From Anaerotignum sp. (GTDB lineage: Bacteria; Bacillota; Clostridia; Lachnospirales; Anaerotignaceae): DNA of 13,110 nucleotides. Shown here piece after piece: positions 7,607-13,110 of the stretch. The DNA is taken from assembly GCA_020024395.1 (NCBI GenBank), contig JAHHTV010000022.1, positions 1 to 13,110 of the forward strand, in the 5' to 3' direction. The first letter of the stretch is position 1; each line of letters starts with the position of its first letter. The translations under genes and the position numbers were made by a program. The notes below the pieces were generated by a model. It saw only the letters and a program-made list of their open reading frames with translations. It was not told the origin of the DNA and searched no databases.

Positions 7607-7811
7607 CTGCCATCATTTTTTCTTGTGCTTCAATCATTTTTTTCACCATATAGCCGCCTACATAGCCGTTTTGTGCAGATGTCAAATCGCCATTGTAGCC
7701 TTTTTTCAAAGGTACGCCGATTTCATTTGCTACTTCATATTTGAATTGTTCCAATGCTGCTCTTGCTTCAGGTACGTTTACTTTATTATTGTTTGTAGAT
7801 GCATTACTCAT
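7596..7811 (-). CDS. Alpha/beta-type small acid-soluble spore protein (SASP)
   Basis: This protein coats and protects DNA in the dormant spore and is degraded by the protease GPR during germination. The 71-aa product (MSNASTNNNKVNVPEARAAL...) is the usual size. It shows both family signatures: KYEVANEIGV (residues 24-33), which contains the GPR cleavage site between Glu and Val-Ala, and GYVGGYMVKKMIEAQEKM (about 49-66). The start is the ATG at 7811, because GGGAGG (complement of 7820-7825) is 8 nt away; the ATG at 7817 is only 2 nt from it. A promoter matching sigma-G lies upstream at 7861-7890. The gene is divergent from pepD and convergent with the 56-aa gene. Its presence shows that the organism belongs to an endospore-forming lineage. 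Confidence 0.95.
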   Translation of the reverse strand: MSNASTNNNKVNVPEARAALEQFKYEVANEIGVPLKKGYNGDLTSAQNGYVGGYMVKKMIEAQEKMMAEKK

Positions 7812-7860
7812 GTTCATAACCTCCCGTTTAAAAAAACTATTTGTTTTGGTGTTGCAAAAA

Positions 7861-7890
7861 TAGTATGACACAAAAAGCAATGTTTATAAC
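7861..7890 (-). promoter_or_regulatory. Sigma-G-like forespore promoter of the SASP gene
   Basis: Read on the minus strand, GTTATA (complement of 7885-7890), 17 bases and CATACTA (complement of 7861-7867) match the sigma-G pattern (gnATA-N17/18-CATnnTA). The position is about 50 nt before the start codon of an alpha/beta SASP gene, the best-known class of sigma-G targets. Confidence 0.75.
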
Positions 7891-7938
7891 AGGAACATTT
7901 TGGCATAGAGTTGTGCGGAAAATCAAAATTTGTTTTAT

Positions 7939-7960
7939 ATTTTGTATGATGATACAAAAT
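7939..7960. promoter_or_regulatory. Palindrome between the divergent SASP and pepD promoters
   Basis: ATTTTGTAT-GATG-ATACAAAAT is a perfect 9-bp inverted repeat with a 4-base centre. The motif GATACAA occurs in its right half (7951-7957) and again at 7964-7970, 13 bp later. It lies 33 bp upstream of the pepD -35 box. It could be an operator or simply an AT-rich hairpin; no regulator can be named. Confidence 0.4.
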
Positions 7961-7993
7961 GTTGATACAATATCTGAATACATATAAAAAGCA

Positions 7994-8022
7994 TTGACGA
8001 AATACAAAGACAGCGATATGAT
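7994..8022 (+). promoter_or_regulatory. Vegetative (sigma-A) promoter of pepD
   Basis: TTGACG (7994-7999) and TATGAT (8017-8022) are separated by exactly 17 bp, one mismatch from consensus in each box. An A/T-rich stretch precedes the -35. Transcription would start near 8029, giving a leader of about 25 nt that includes the SD AAAGGAGGA (8038-8046). Confidence 0.8.
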
Positions 8023-8053
8023 AACATTAGCCTAAAAAAAGGAGGAATTTGAC

Positions 8054-9511
8054 ATGGGTGTTTTAGATAATTTGCAGGCTGATGGTGTGTTTCGTTATTT
8101 TGAGGAAATTACAAAAATTCCACATGGTAGTGGAAATGAAGCAGCATTGGCACAATATATTGTGGATTTTGCAAAAGAAAGAAATTTGGCACATTCTATA
8201 GATAAAGCAGGGAATGTGGTGATTAAAAAAGAAGCATCCGCAGGTTATGAAAATGCACCAGGTGTGATTTTTCAAGGACATATTGATATGGTTTGCGAAA
8301 AACTTGGCAGTGTGGAACATGATTTCACAAAAGACCCTTTGCAATTAGAAATAGATGGTGATTTTATTCGTGCAAAAGGTACGACATTGGGTGCAGATAA
8401 TGGGATTGCAGTGGCGTATATGCTTGCTATGCTGGATAAAAAAGATTTGCAAAGCCCTGCCATAGAAGCTGTGTTTACCACAGAGGAAGAAACAGGTATG
8501 GGTGGTGCAGTTGCGTTTGATGCGTCTGATTTGAAGGGGAAATATTTTATCAATATGGACTCTGAAGAAGAAGGCAAGTTTTTAATTAGTTGCTGTGGTG
8601 GTAGACGTGTGCGTGTCAATCTGCCAATCAAAACAGAACCCAAAAAAGCTGACGAAGTAGCATATACATTGCAAATTCGTGGTTTGAAGGGTGGTCACTC
8701 TGGTAGTGATATTCATTTGCAAAGAGCAAATTCCAATAAACTGATGGGTAGAGTGTTGCAAGAACTTTGTGCAAAAGATGTACAATATGCTTTGGTATCT
8801 GTCAATGGTGGTAGAATGGATAATGCTATTTGTAGAGAAACAGAAGCTGTATTGACATTGACAGAAGCACAAGCACAAAAAGCAGCAAATGTGATTTCTG
8901 ATATGGAAAATTTGCTGAAAAAGGAATACCGTCATACAGATGCGGATATGATAATGACATGGGAAAAATCTGCAAAAGCAGTGGAAAATGTGTTTACAGA
9001 AAGTGTAAAACAAAATTGTATTGCGACATTGCTGCTGATTCCTTATGGTGTGCAAACAATGAGTTTGGATATTGAAGATTTGGTAGAAAGCTCCAGCAAT
9101 ATTGGTGTTGTGGAAACAACAGAAACAGAAATGCATTTTGACAGTGCTGTGAGAAGTGCGGTTGCTTCCAGAAAAGAATTGATTTGCAATCAAATCAAAG
9201 CGATTGCTGATTTGGCAGGTGCTACTATAGAAAGCAGCAATGATTATCCAGGTTGGGTATATGATGCAAATTCTCAGTTGCTGAAATTCTTGCAAGAAGC
9301 ATATCGTGCAACATCTGGAAAAGAACCAGAATTGATGGCATTACATGCAGGTGTGGAATGTGGTTTGTTTGCAGAAAAAATTCCTGGCATTGATATGGTT
9401 TCTTTGGGGCCTGATATGTATGATGTACATACACCAGAAGAAAGACTTTCTATTTCCTCTACCATTCGAACATGGGAATTTTTGAAAGAAGCATTAAAAA
9501 GAATGAAATAA
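8054..9511 (+). CDS. pepD: Aminoacyl-histidine dipeptidase PepD (M20 family Xaa-His dipeptidase)
   Basis: PepD is a cytosolic zinc peptidase that hydrolyses dipeptides, including Xaa-His such as carnosine, feeding amino-acid supply. The 485 aa match the family length. Metal and catalytic motifs are GHIDMV (H76, D78), GTTLGADNG (D115 bridging), TTEEETGMGG (E144-E146, general base and ligand), NMDSEEEG (D169) and HAGVECG (H431). The lid/dimerisation domain lies between about 190 and 400 and opens with LKGGHSGSDIHLQRANSNKL, typical of PepD. ATG 8054 has SD AAAGGAGGA at 8038-8046, 7 nt away, and a good sigma-A-type promoter upstream. The AI-2E-family gene follows after 27 nt without a visible terminator, so the two are probably co-transcribed. 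Confidence 0.94.
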   Translation: MGVLDNLQADGVFRYFEEITKIPHGSGNEAALAQYIVDFAKERNLAHSIDKAGNVVIKKEASAGYENAPGVIFQGHIDMVCEKLGSVEHDFTKDPLQLEIDGDFIRAKGTTLGADNGIAVAYMLAMLDKKDLQSPAIEAVFTTEEETGMGGAVAFDASDLKGKYFINMDSEEEGKFLISCCGGRRVRVNLPIKTEPKKADEVAYTLQIRGLKGGHSGSDIHLQRANSNKLMGRVLQELCAKDVQYALVSVNGGRMDNAICRETEAVLTLTEAQAQKAANVISDMENLLKKEYRHTDADMIMTWEKSAKAVENVFTESVKQNCIATLLLIPYGVQTMSLDIEDLVESSSNIGVVETTETEMHFDSAVRSAVASRKELICNQIKAIADLAGATIESSNDYPGWVYDANSQLLKFLQEAYRATSGKEPELMALHAGVECGLFAEKIPGIDMVSLGPDMYDVHTPEERLSISSTIRTWEFLKEALKRMK

Positions 9512-9538
9512 AACAAAAGCAGAAAGGAAGTTTGACAT

Positions 9539-10687
9539 TTGCAGCATAAATGGAATAAAAAATACTTGGAAATCAGTTGTTATATCATTGGTACGGTGGG
9601 TATTTTGGTTTTGTTGGGGGCGGTGTTGTTCAAACTTTCTGCGGCGAAAAATGTCATATTACAAACGGCGAGGCATATCCTCGCCGTTTTTTCACCCTTT
9701 TTTTGGTCGGTGGGTATTGCAGTGCTATTAGAACCTTTGGTGTCGTTTTTTCAAAAAATATATGAAAATCATATTGCTCTGAAAAAAAGAAATAAAATCA
9801 GAAATCGAACGGCTGGTACTGCTATGACATATATATTGGTGTTGGGGATATTATTTGGTTTGGGCAGTATGATTGTGGTGCAGCTTGGTACAGCAGATAT
9901 TGCAAAATGGGCAGAACTGATTGGCGATTTTGTGCGAAAAGTTGGCGATTGGTTTGTGATGATACAATTAAAATTGGCAGAATATGGGCTACTTCAAAAT
10001 GTAGAAGGGATATTGTCAACAGCAGTTTTGGAAATGAGCAATCAGATAGAACAGTTTGTACTACGTATGGCAGCAGCATTGCCAAATGCAGGAGGACAGA
10101 TAGTACAAATTGTCATTGGTTTGACAGCGGCATTTTATTTTTTATCAGAAAAAGAAAATGTGCAATTTTTTTTAAGACAGGTTTGTAATGTGTTTTTTGG
10201 AAAAAGAAAAACAGATTGTATGGCAAATATTTGTAAAGAGATTTATCATGTTTTGATGGGATATTTGGGGGGACAATTTTTTGATGCAATGATTATGGGG
10301 ATATTATTTTCATTGGCATTTTGGATAATTGGTATTCCTTATGGTGTGGTGATTGGTGTGGTTTCTGGTTTTTCGAATTTGATACCATATTTTGGGGCAG
10401 TGGTGGCGTTTTTATTGGCTGTATTATCAGGTGTGTTTAGTGCTGTGCCAATGCGTGGGCTATATGCAGCGATTGCAATTATTTTGTTGCAGCAGATAGA
10501 CAGTGCAGTGATTGTGCCGAAAATTATGGGAAAGAAAATGAAATTGCATCCTGTTTTGGTGTTATTTTCATTGGCGGTATTTGGTGGTTTTTTTGGTTTT
10601 TGGGGATTGCTTTTGGCTGTGCCTTTGGGGGCTTTGACAAAAAATTTATTTTTTTGGTTTTATGAAAAAAAAGCAGCGGAAAAGTGA
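9539..10687 (+). CDS. AI-2E family (PerM/TqsA-like) membrane transporter
   Basis: This is a multi-pass membrane protein of the AI-2E family, whose members are export permeases of varied and often unknown substrate. It has 382 aa from TTG 9539, supported by SD AAAGGAAG at 9523-9530, 8 nt upstream; no in-frame ATG is available before the first membrane segment. Hydrophobic segments lie at about 14-33, 44-66, 93-115, 183-204, 245-300 (several) and 310-375 (several), with an extramembrane region at about 116-180. Family signatures are FSPFFWSVGIAVLLEPL, SNLIPYFG (279-286), QQIDSAVIVPKIMGKKMKLHP (from 318), and FGFWGLLLAVPLGAL near the C-terminus. Sporulation protein YtvI is a relative, but nothing here points specifically to it. 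It probably forms a transcription unit with pepD. A terminator-like hairpin lies inside the gene at 9663-9692. Confidence 0.88.
   Translation: MQHKWNKKYLEISCYIIGTVGILVLLGAVLFKLSAAKNVILQTARHILAVFSPFFWSVGIAVLLEPLVSFFQKIYENHIALKKRNKIRNRTAGTAMTYILVLGILFGLGSMIVVQLGTADIAKWAELIGDFVRKVGDWFVMIQLKLAEYGLLQNVEGILSTAVLEMSNQIEQFVLRMAAALPNAGGQIVQIVIGLTAAFYFLSEKENVQFFLRQVCNVFFGKRKTDCMANICKEIYHVLMGYLGGQFFDAMIMGILFSLAFWIIGIPYGVVIGVVSGFSNLIPYFGAVVAFLLAVLSGVFSAVPMRGLYAAIAIILLQQIDSAVIVPKIMGKKMKLHPVLVLFSLAVFGGFFGFWGLLLAVPLGALTKNLFFWFYEKKAAEK
9663..9692 (+). terminator. Intragenic terminator-like hairpin near the 5' end of the AI-2E-family gene
   Basis: AAACGGCGAGG (9663-9673) pairs perfectly with CCTCGCCGTTT (9679-9689) around CATAT, followed by six T residues (9687-9692). 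The GC-rich core is unusual in this AT-rich DNA. The reading frame passes straight through it (codons about 42-51), so if it works it would stop transcription about 125 nt into the gene. Function is inference from shape only. Confidence 0.5.
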
Positions 10688-10688
10688 A

Positions 10689-10753
10689 TACCATTTTGTA
10701 TCAAAGAAAATAGTTTTTCCATAAATTTATGTGCAAAATGGTACTTTTCTTTC
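10689..10753 (+). terminator. Possible terminator after the AI-2E-family gene
   Basis: TACCATTTTG (10689-10698) pairs perfectly with CAAAATGGTA (10734-10743). The 35-nt loop contains a smaller GAAAA/TTTTC hairpin. The trailing tract CTTTTCTTTCT is interrupted, so termination may be weak. Confidence 0.45.
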
Positions 10754-10767
10754 TATGGGCTCTATGG

Positions 10768-10773
10768 TACAAT
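10768..10773 (+). promoter_or_regulatory. Candidate -10 box for the RseC-like gene
   Basis: TACAAT differs from TATAAT by one base and is preceded by ATGG, but no good -35 is present at 16-18 bp (TTTTCT/TTTCTT only). A short inverted repeat GTCCA-N6-TGGAC (10797-10812) follows in the presumed leader. Confidence 0.3.
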
Positions 10774-10839
10774 ATGTTGTGTCAAAAGCAAATGATGTCC
10801 ACAAATATGGACTTATGAAAAATAGAAAGGTGGTATTTC

Positions 10840-11277
10840 ATGAAAGGTTTGGTAACAGAAACCAAAGGTAGTTTTGTGAAAGTGCATATCGTAAGAAAAG
10901 AGGCTTGTGGCGAATGTCGTGCTTGTTTTCGTGGTATGATGGAAAAAGATATGGATATTGAAGCACAAAATTTGTGTGAAGCAGAAGTGGGCGACTGGGT
11001 AGAATTGGAATTGCAAGACAATGCATTTATGCACGCAGTATTGATTATGTATGGTATTCCATTGATTGGTTTTTTGGTTGGCTTGCTTTTGGGAAATTTT
11101 GTGGTAGCACCACTGTTGCCGATTAACGAAAGCATTACTGCATTTGTGTGCAGTGCGATTGGTATTGCGATTTGTGTATTTTGGATACGCAGTCAAAATA
11201 AACGTTGGGAAAGAGGAAAATATCGCCCAATGGCAACAAAGTTGACAACACAAGATGGCAATGCTTGCCATGTATAA
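10840..11277 (+). CDS. SoxR-reducing system protein RseC family (RseC/MucC-like)
   Basis: This is a small membrane protein with an N-terminal Cys cluster, related to RseC of E. coli, which is linked to the Rsx/Rnf-type electron-transfer system. It has 145 aa, close to the family length. The N-terminal beta-rich domain has C23, C26 and C29 (ACGECRAC) followed by the EAQN...VGDWVELEL segment typical of the family. Two membrane helices follow at about 65-89 and 97-117, then a basic cytosolic tail (SQNKRWERGKYRP). Only three of the Cys residues often seen in the cluster are present. ATG 10840 has an SD-like AGGTGG at 10828-10833, 6 nt away. No rnf/rsx genes are in the window. The gene stands alone between a possible terminator before it and a clear terminator after it. 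Its substrate and partner are unknown. Confidence 0.82.
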   Translation: MKGLVTETKGSFVKVHIVRKEACGECRACFRGMMEKDMDIEAQNLCEAEVGDWVELELQDNAFMHAVLIMYGIPLIGFLVGLLLGNFVVAPLLPINESITAFVCSAIGIAICVFWIRSQNKRWERGKYRPMATKLTTQDGNACHV

Positions 11278-11305
11278 AACCAAAATATATTTTTTATAAA
11301 ACGTA

Positions 11306-11347
11306 AAAAAGGAGAATGCTTTGGAAGATCAAAGTATTCTCTTTTTT
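11306..11347 (+). terminator. Rho-independent terminator of the RseC-like gene
   Basis: GAGAATGCTTT (11312-11322) pairs with AAAGTATTCTC (11331-11341), with one G-U pair, around an 8-nt loop, followed by six T residues (11342-11347). An upstream A-tract could lengthen the stem. It separates the RseC-like gene from the next transcription unit. Confidence 0.85.
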
Positions 11348-11375
11348 AAAATTTTGCAACAAAGTTTGTTTTGGC

Positions 11376-11402
11376 ACAAAAATAGGAATATGACATACAC
11401 TA
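11376..11402 (+). promoter_or_regulatory. Sigma-K-like promoter before the C_GCAxxG protein gene
   Basis: AC at 11376-11377, 16 bases, and CATACACTA at 11394-11402 match the sigma-K pattern AC-N16-CATAnnnTA fully; the -10 also resembles sigma-E. The spacer AAAAATAGGAATATGA is nearly identical to that of the box at 7269. It lies just after a terminator and about 30 nt before the start codon. The sigma factor is inferred from pattern only. Confidence 0.55.
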
Positions 11403-11431
11403 ACAATAAGAAAGTGAAAAGGAGAAAAAAT

Positions 11432-11824
11432 ATGAAAGAATTTGTACAAGCATATTGTGCAGCAGGAGAAAATTGTGCTTTTGCAATATTACATGCTGCT
11501 GCAACAAAATATAAATTTGATTTGTCAAAAGAATTGCAAGATAGTTGTACTGTGTTACAGGCAGGATTTGGTATATGTGGTACTTGTGGGGCATTGGTTG
11601 CCTCTTTGATGGTATTGGGGATATTGTTTTCGGAAAATGATGCAAAAAGAATGAGATTGTTCTTTTTTTTGGCGTTTCAAGAAAAATATCATGGATTTGA
11701 TTGCAAAACCATTTCGGGCGACAGAAAAGATTGTATGGACGTGATGTTAGATATTACAGAATTATTGGAAGAACAAATTGCACAAAATATAGAATATATC
11801 AAAATCGAACAGCCAAAAATATAA
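11432..11824 (+). CDS. C_GCAxxG_C_C family Cys-rich (putative redox) protein
   Basis: Members of this family (Pfam 'redox-active protein C_GCAxxG_C_C') are small Cys-rich proteins thought to handle metals or electrons; none of this is shown directly here. The 130-aa product has the conserved order: C15 (ENCAFAILHA), the core GFGICGTCGALVASLMVLG (45-63), C91 (FDCKTI) and C101 (KDCMDV). Extra Cys are C9, C39 and C49. The last Gly of the GCAxxG motif appears to be Ala (A57). The start is ATG 11432, with SD AAAAGGAG at 11417-11424, 7 nt away. The open frame reaches back to a TTG at 11321, but that stretch covers the preceding terminator loop and the promoter box. It ends in a shared bidirectional terminator with the convergent minus-strand gene. 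A sporulation-stage role is suggested only by the promoter pattern. Confidence 0.8.
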   Translation: MKEFVQAYCAAGENCAFAILHAAATKYKFDLSKELQDSCTVLQAGFGICGTCGALVASLMVLGILFSENDAKRMRLFFFLAFQEKYHGFDCKTISGDRKDCMDVMLDITELLEEQIAQNIEYIKIEQPKI

Positions 11825-11871
11825 AAAATACACTTCGGAAAATAAAAATTGTTTTCCGAAGTGTATTTTTT
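11823..11871. terminator. Bidirectional rho-independent terminator between convergent genes
   Basis: A perfect 20-bp inverted repeat (11823-11842 with 11852-11871; core TACACTTCGGAAAA) encloses a 9-nt loop. It starts with A6 and ends with T6, so it has a U-tract in both directions. It overlaps the stop codons of the plus-strand gene ending at 11824 and the minus-strand gene ending at 11870. Confidence 0.93.
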
Positions 11872-13078
11872 ATGATGGTTGTTCTTCTTGTGGCTGTGAT
11901 TGCAATGCAGCAAGTTGTTGTTCTAATTGTGTGACTTTGGATTGCCAATATGCATTGATGGTAGATATTTCTTCGGTACGCTGTGAAAGCAGTTGTTTGA
12001 GTTCGTTGATTTCATCTTGTTGTTTTGTATGGATAGATGGTGCTGGTTGTTCAGAAAATAAAGTATCGGTTGATGTTGCATGCAGTTGGGTTTCTTTTGG
12101 TGTAAAAGAAAAGAGTGATGGCAGAAAATGATTTTGTTTATCACCAAATAATTCTGTTGCAAAAAAATCGGTTTGTGTAGTATCACATATCAATTCTGCT
12201 TTCATACACTGCATGGGAAATGGTGCAGTATATTGTTCTACAACACCAAATGTATGACCGTTTTGGCAAACACAACGCATGGGCTGCCCGTTTGCTGTCC
12301 AAAATGCAACCAAATTGCCATTTTCTCGATACAGCAAGCAATTTTCACAGCTATTGCCTTCCCAAAGTATGACAGGTTGGCTGATGCTATGGACTTGTTT
12401 GTAACGATATATGATTTGTGTGCGAAATAGTGAGCGTACCACATATAACAGATGCAAACGTTCGTTATCTTCTAGTATAGAAAAATCAATACATGGAGAA
12501 TTGGTTTGTATCAATGGTGTGATGCTGCCTAATGTGAAAGGTTGCAACAAAATTTCTCTGGTGTGAATGACATTTCTTTGCTGGCGGTAATATAAAATGA
12601 TATGGTTTTCTTGTAAACGTCTTGCCTGAAATGGTGTACCTGCCATGGGCAAAAAGTTATCAATTTGATAAGGAGATTGCCATTGCCCTTTTTGAAATTT
12701 TATATGATACAATGTAGAGATACCATTGATGTCTTTTGTTTTGGCGTATATGACATGGAATGTATCTTTTTGTGGTATGATAAAAAAATCGGTGTTTTGC
12801 CATCTTTGGTTGTTTGTGCTTTGCCAAAGTGGGCGTTCTTGCCATTGTATGAAATCCATTGAGGCAGAAAGTATGAGTCGTCCATCCGTGGTAGGATAAA
12901 GCAGATAAACATATGTATCATAATAACAAACAGAAAAAGAGGTGACACCTTCTGCAATACAATAAGGTGTACACCAACCATCATGTGTTTGGGTACGACA
13001 ATAGATACTATTGTTTTGCATATAAAATAATGCAAATGTTTGTGCTGTTTTACAATATTTTACATAAGGATTTTGCAT
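11870..13078 (-). CDS. Repeat (probable beta-propeller) protein with C-terminal coiled coil, unknown function
   Basis: I do not recognise a named family. The product is 402 aa from ATG 13078, with SD AGGAG (complement of 13089-13093) 10 nt upstream. No signal peptide or membrane segment is visible, so it is probably cytosolic. Residues about 13-283 hold six degenerate units starting near 13, 55, 105, 158, 206 and 254. Each is built as a hydrophobic strand ending in Y or W (ALFYM, YLLYP, HVIYA, IILYY, LLYVV, VAFWT), a second strand with Arg/His, and in several units a Trp/Phe-x-x-Pro-type turn (DGWCTPYCI, KGQWQSPYQI). Spacing and pattern resemble sialidase-like beta-propeller blades. Twelve Cys are present, mainly in the first 51 residues and at 244-298. 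Residues about 354-394 form a coiled coil (I357, L360, L364, I371, I374, W378, V382, L385, L389, L392), followed by a Gln/Glu/Pro tail. It converges on the C_GCAxxG gene. Confidence 0.85.
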   Translation of the reverse strand: MQNPYVKYCKTAQTFALFYMQNNSIYCRTQTHDGWCTPYCIAEGVTSFSVCYYDTYVYLLYPTTDGRLILSASMDFIQWQERPLWQSTNNQRWQNTDFFIIPQKDTFHVIYAKTKDINGISTLYHIKFQKGQWQSPYQIDNFLPMAGTPFQARRLQENHIILYYRQQRNVIHTREILLQPFTLGSITPLIQTNSPCIDFSILEDNERLHLLYVVRSLFRTQIIYRYKQVHSISQPVILWEGNSCENCLLYRENGNLVAFWTANGQPMRCVCQNGHTFGVVEQYTAPFPMQCMKAELICDTTQTDFFATELFGDKQNHFLPSLFSFTPKETQLHATSTDTLFSEQPAPSIHTKQQDEINELKQLLSQRTEEISTINAYWQSKVTQLEQQLAALQSQPQEEQPS

Positions 13079-13110
13079 GGATTTTGCACTCCTATCGTTT
13101 TTGAAAAATA

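Noticed and set aside
7503..7868. Open frame of 121 codons on the plus strand opposite the SASP gene
   Set aside because: It is antisense to a well-supported gene, rich in Phe/Cys/His as complement-strand artefacts are, and has no SD.
7812..7880. Longer N-terminus for the SASP, from 7880 or 7817
   Set aside because: The extension crosses the sigma-G-like promoter and the SD; only the ATG at 7811 has correct spacing.
8582..9295. Open frame of 237 codons on the minus strand inside pepD
   Set aside because: Its composition is dominated by His, Cys, Phe and Ile from the complement of codon-biased pepD, with no motifs.
11321..11431. TTG 11321 as the start of the C_GCAxxG gene, with an AAGGAG upstream
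   Set aside because: The stretch overlaps the terminator of the previous gene and the promoter box; ATG 11432 has a better SD and gives a family-length protein.

Overview
The window reads as chromosomal DNA of a low-GC, endospore-forming Firmicute, most likely a clostridial anaerobe (Lachnospiraceae-like; the exact genus is a guess). The support is strong A/T bias, purine-rich Shine-Dalgarno (SD) sites of the AAAGGAG type, an alpha/beta-type small acid-soluble spore protein (SASP) with a sigma-G-like promoter, and the classic Firmicutes gene order rsmB-rlmN-prpC-prkC-rsgA-rpe-thiN.

Region 1 (1-7232, plus strand) is one compact operon entered inside rsmB. It encodes two rRNA methyltransferases (RsmB, RlmN), a PP2C phosphatase with its PASTA-domain Ser/Thr kinase (PrpC/PrkC), the 30S-assembly GTPase RsgA, ribulose-phosphate 3-epimerase and thiamine pyrophosphokinase. 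Spacings run from a 4-nt overlap to 39 nt, and the operon ends at a 14-bp-stem intrinsic terminator. It couples ribosome maturation to cell-envelope kinase signalling and central/cofactor metabolism.

Region 2 (7233-8040) is sporulation-flavoured. A 56-codon Cys-rich membrane protein on the plus strand has its own promoter-like box. It converges on the SASP gene on the minus strand, and the terminator hairpin of each gene lies across the end of the other. The SASP sigma-G-type promoter and the sigma-A-type promoter of pepD are divergent, with a palindrome between them.

Region 3 (8041-11347, plus strand) holds pepD (M20 dipeptidase) and, 27 nt after it, an AI-2E-family membrane protein that carries a terminator-like hairpin inside its coding sequence. 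A separately promoted RseC-type Cys/membrane protein follows and ends at an intrinsic terminator.

Region 4 (11348-13110) has a C_GCAxxG_C_C-type Cys-rich protein whose upstream box is nearly identical to the one before the 56-aa gene. It shares a 20-bp-stem bidirectional terminator with a convergent minus-strand gene for a repeat (probable beta-propeller) protein with a C-terminal coiled coil, which I could not assign to a named family. The best leads for something undescribed are the shared AC-N16-CATA boxes, the 56-aa gene, the intragenic hairpin and the propeller/coiled-coil protein. No mobile elements, CRISPR arrays, tRNA or rRNA genes were seen, and no gene-free stretch exceeds 300 bases.
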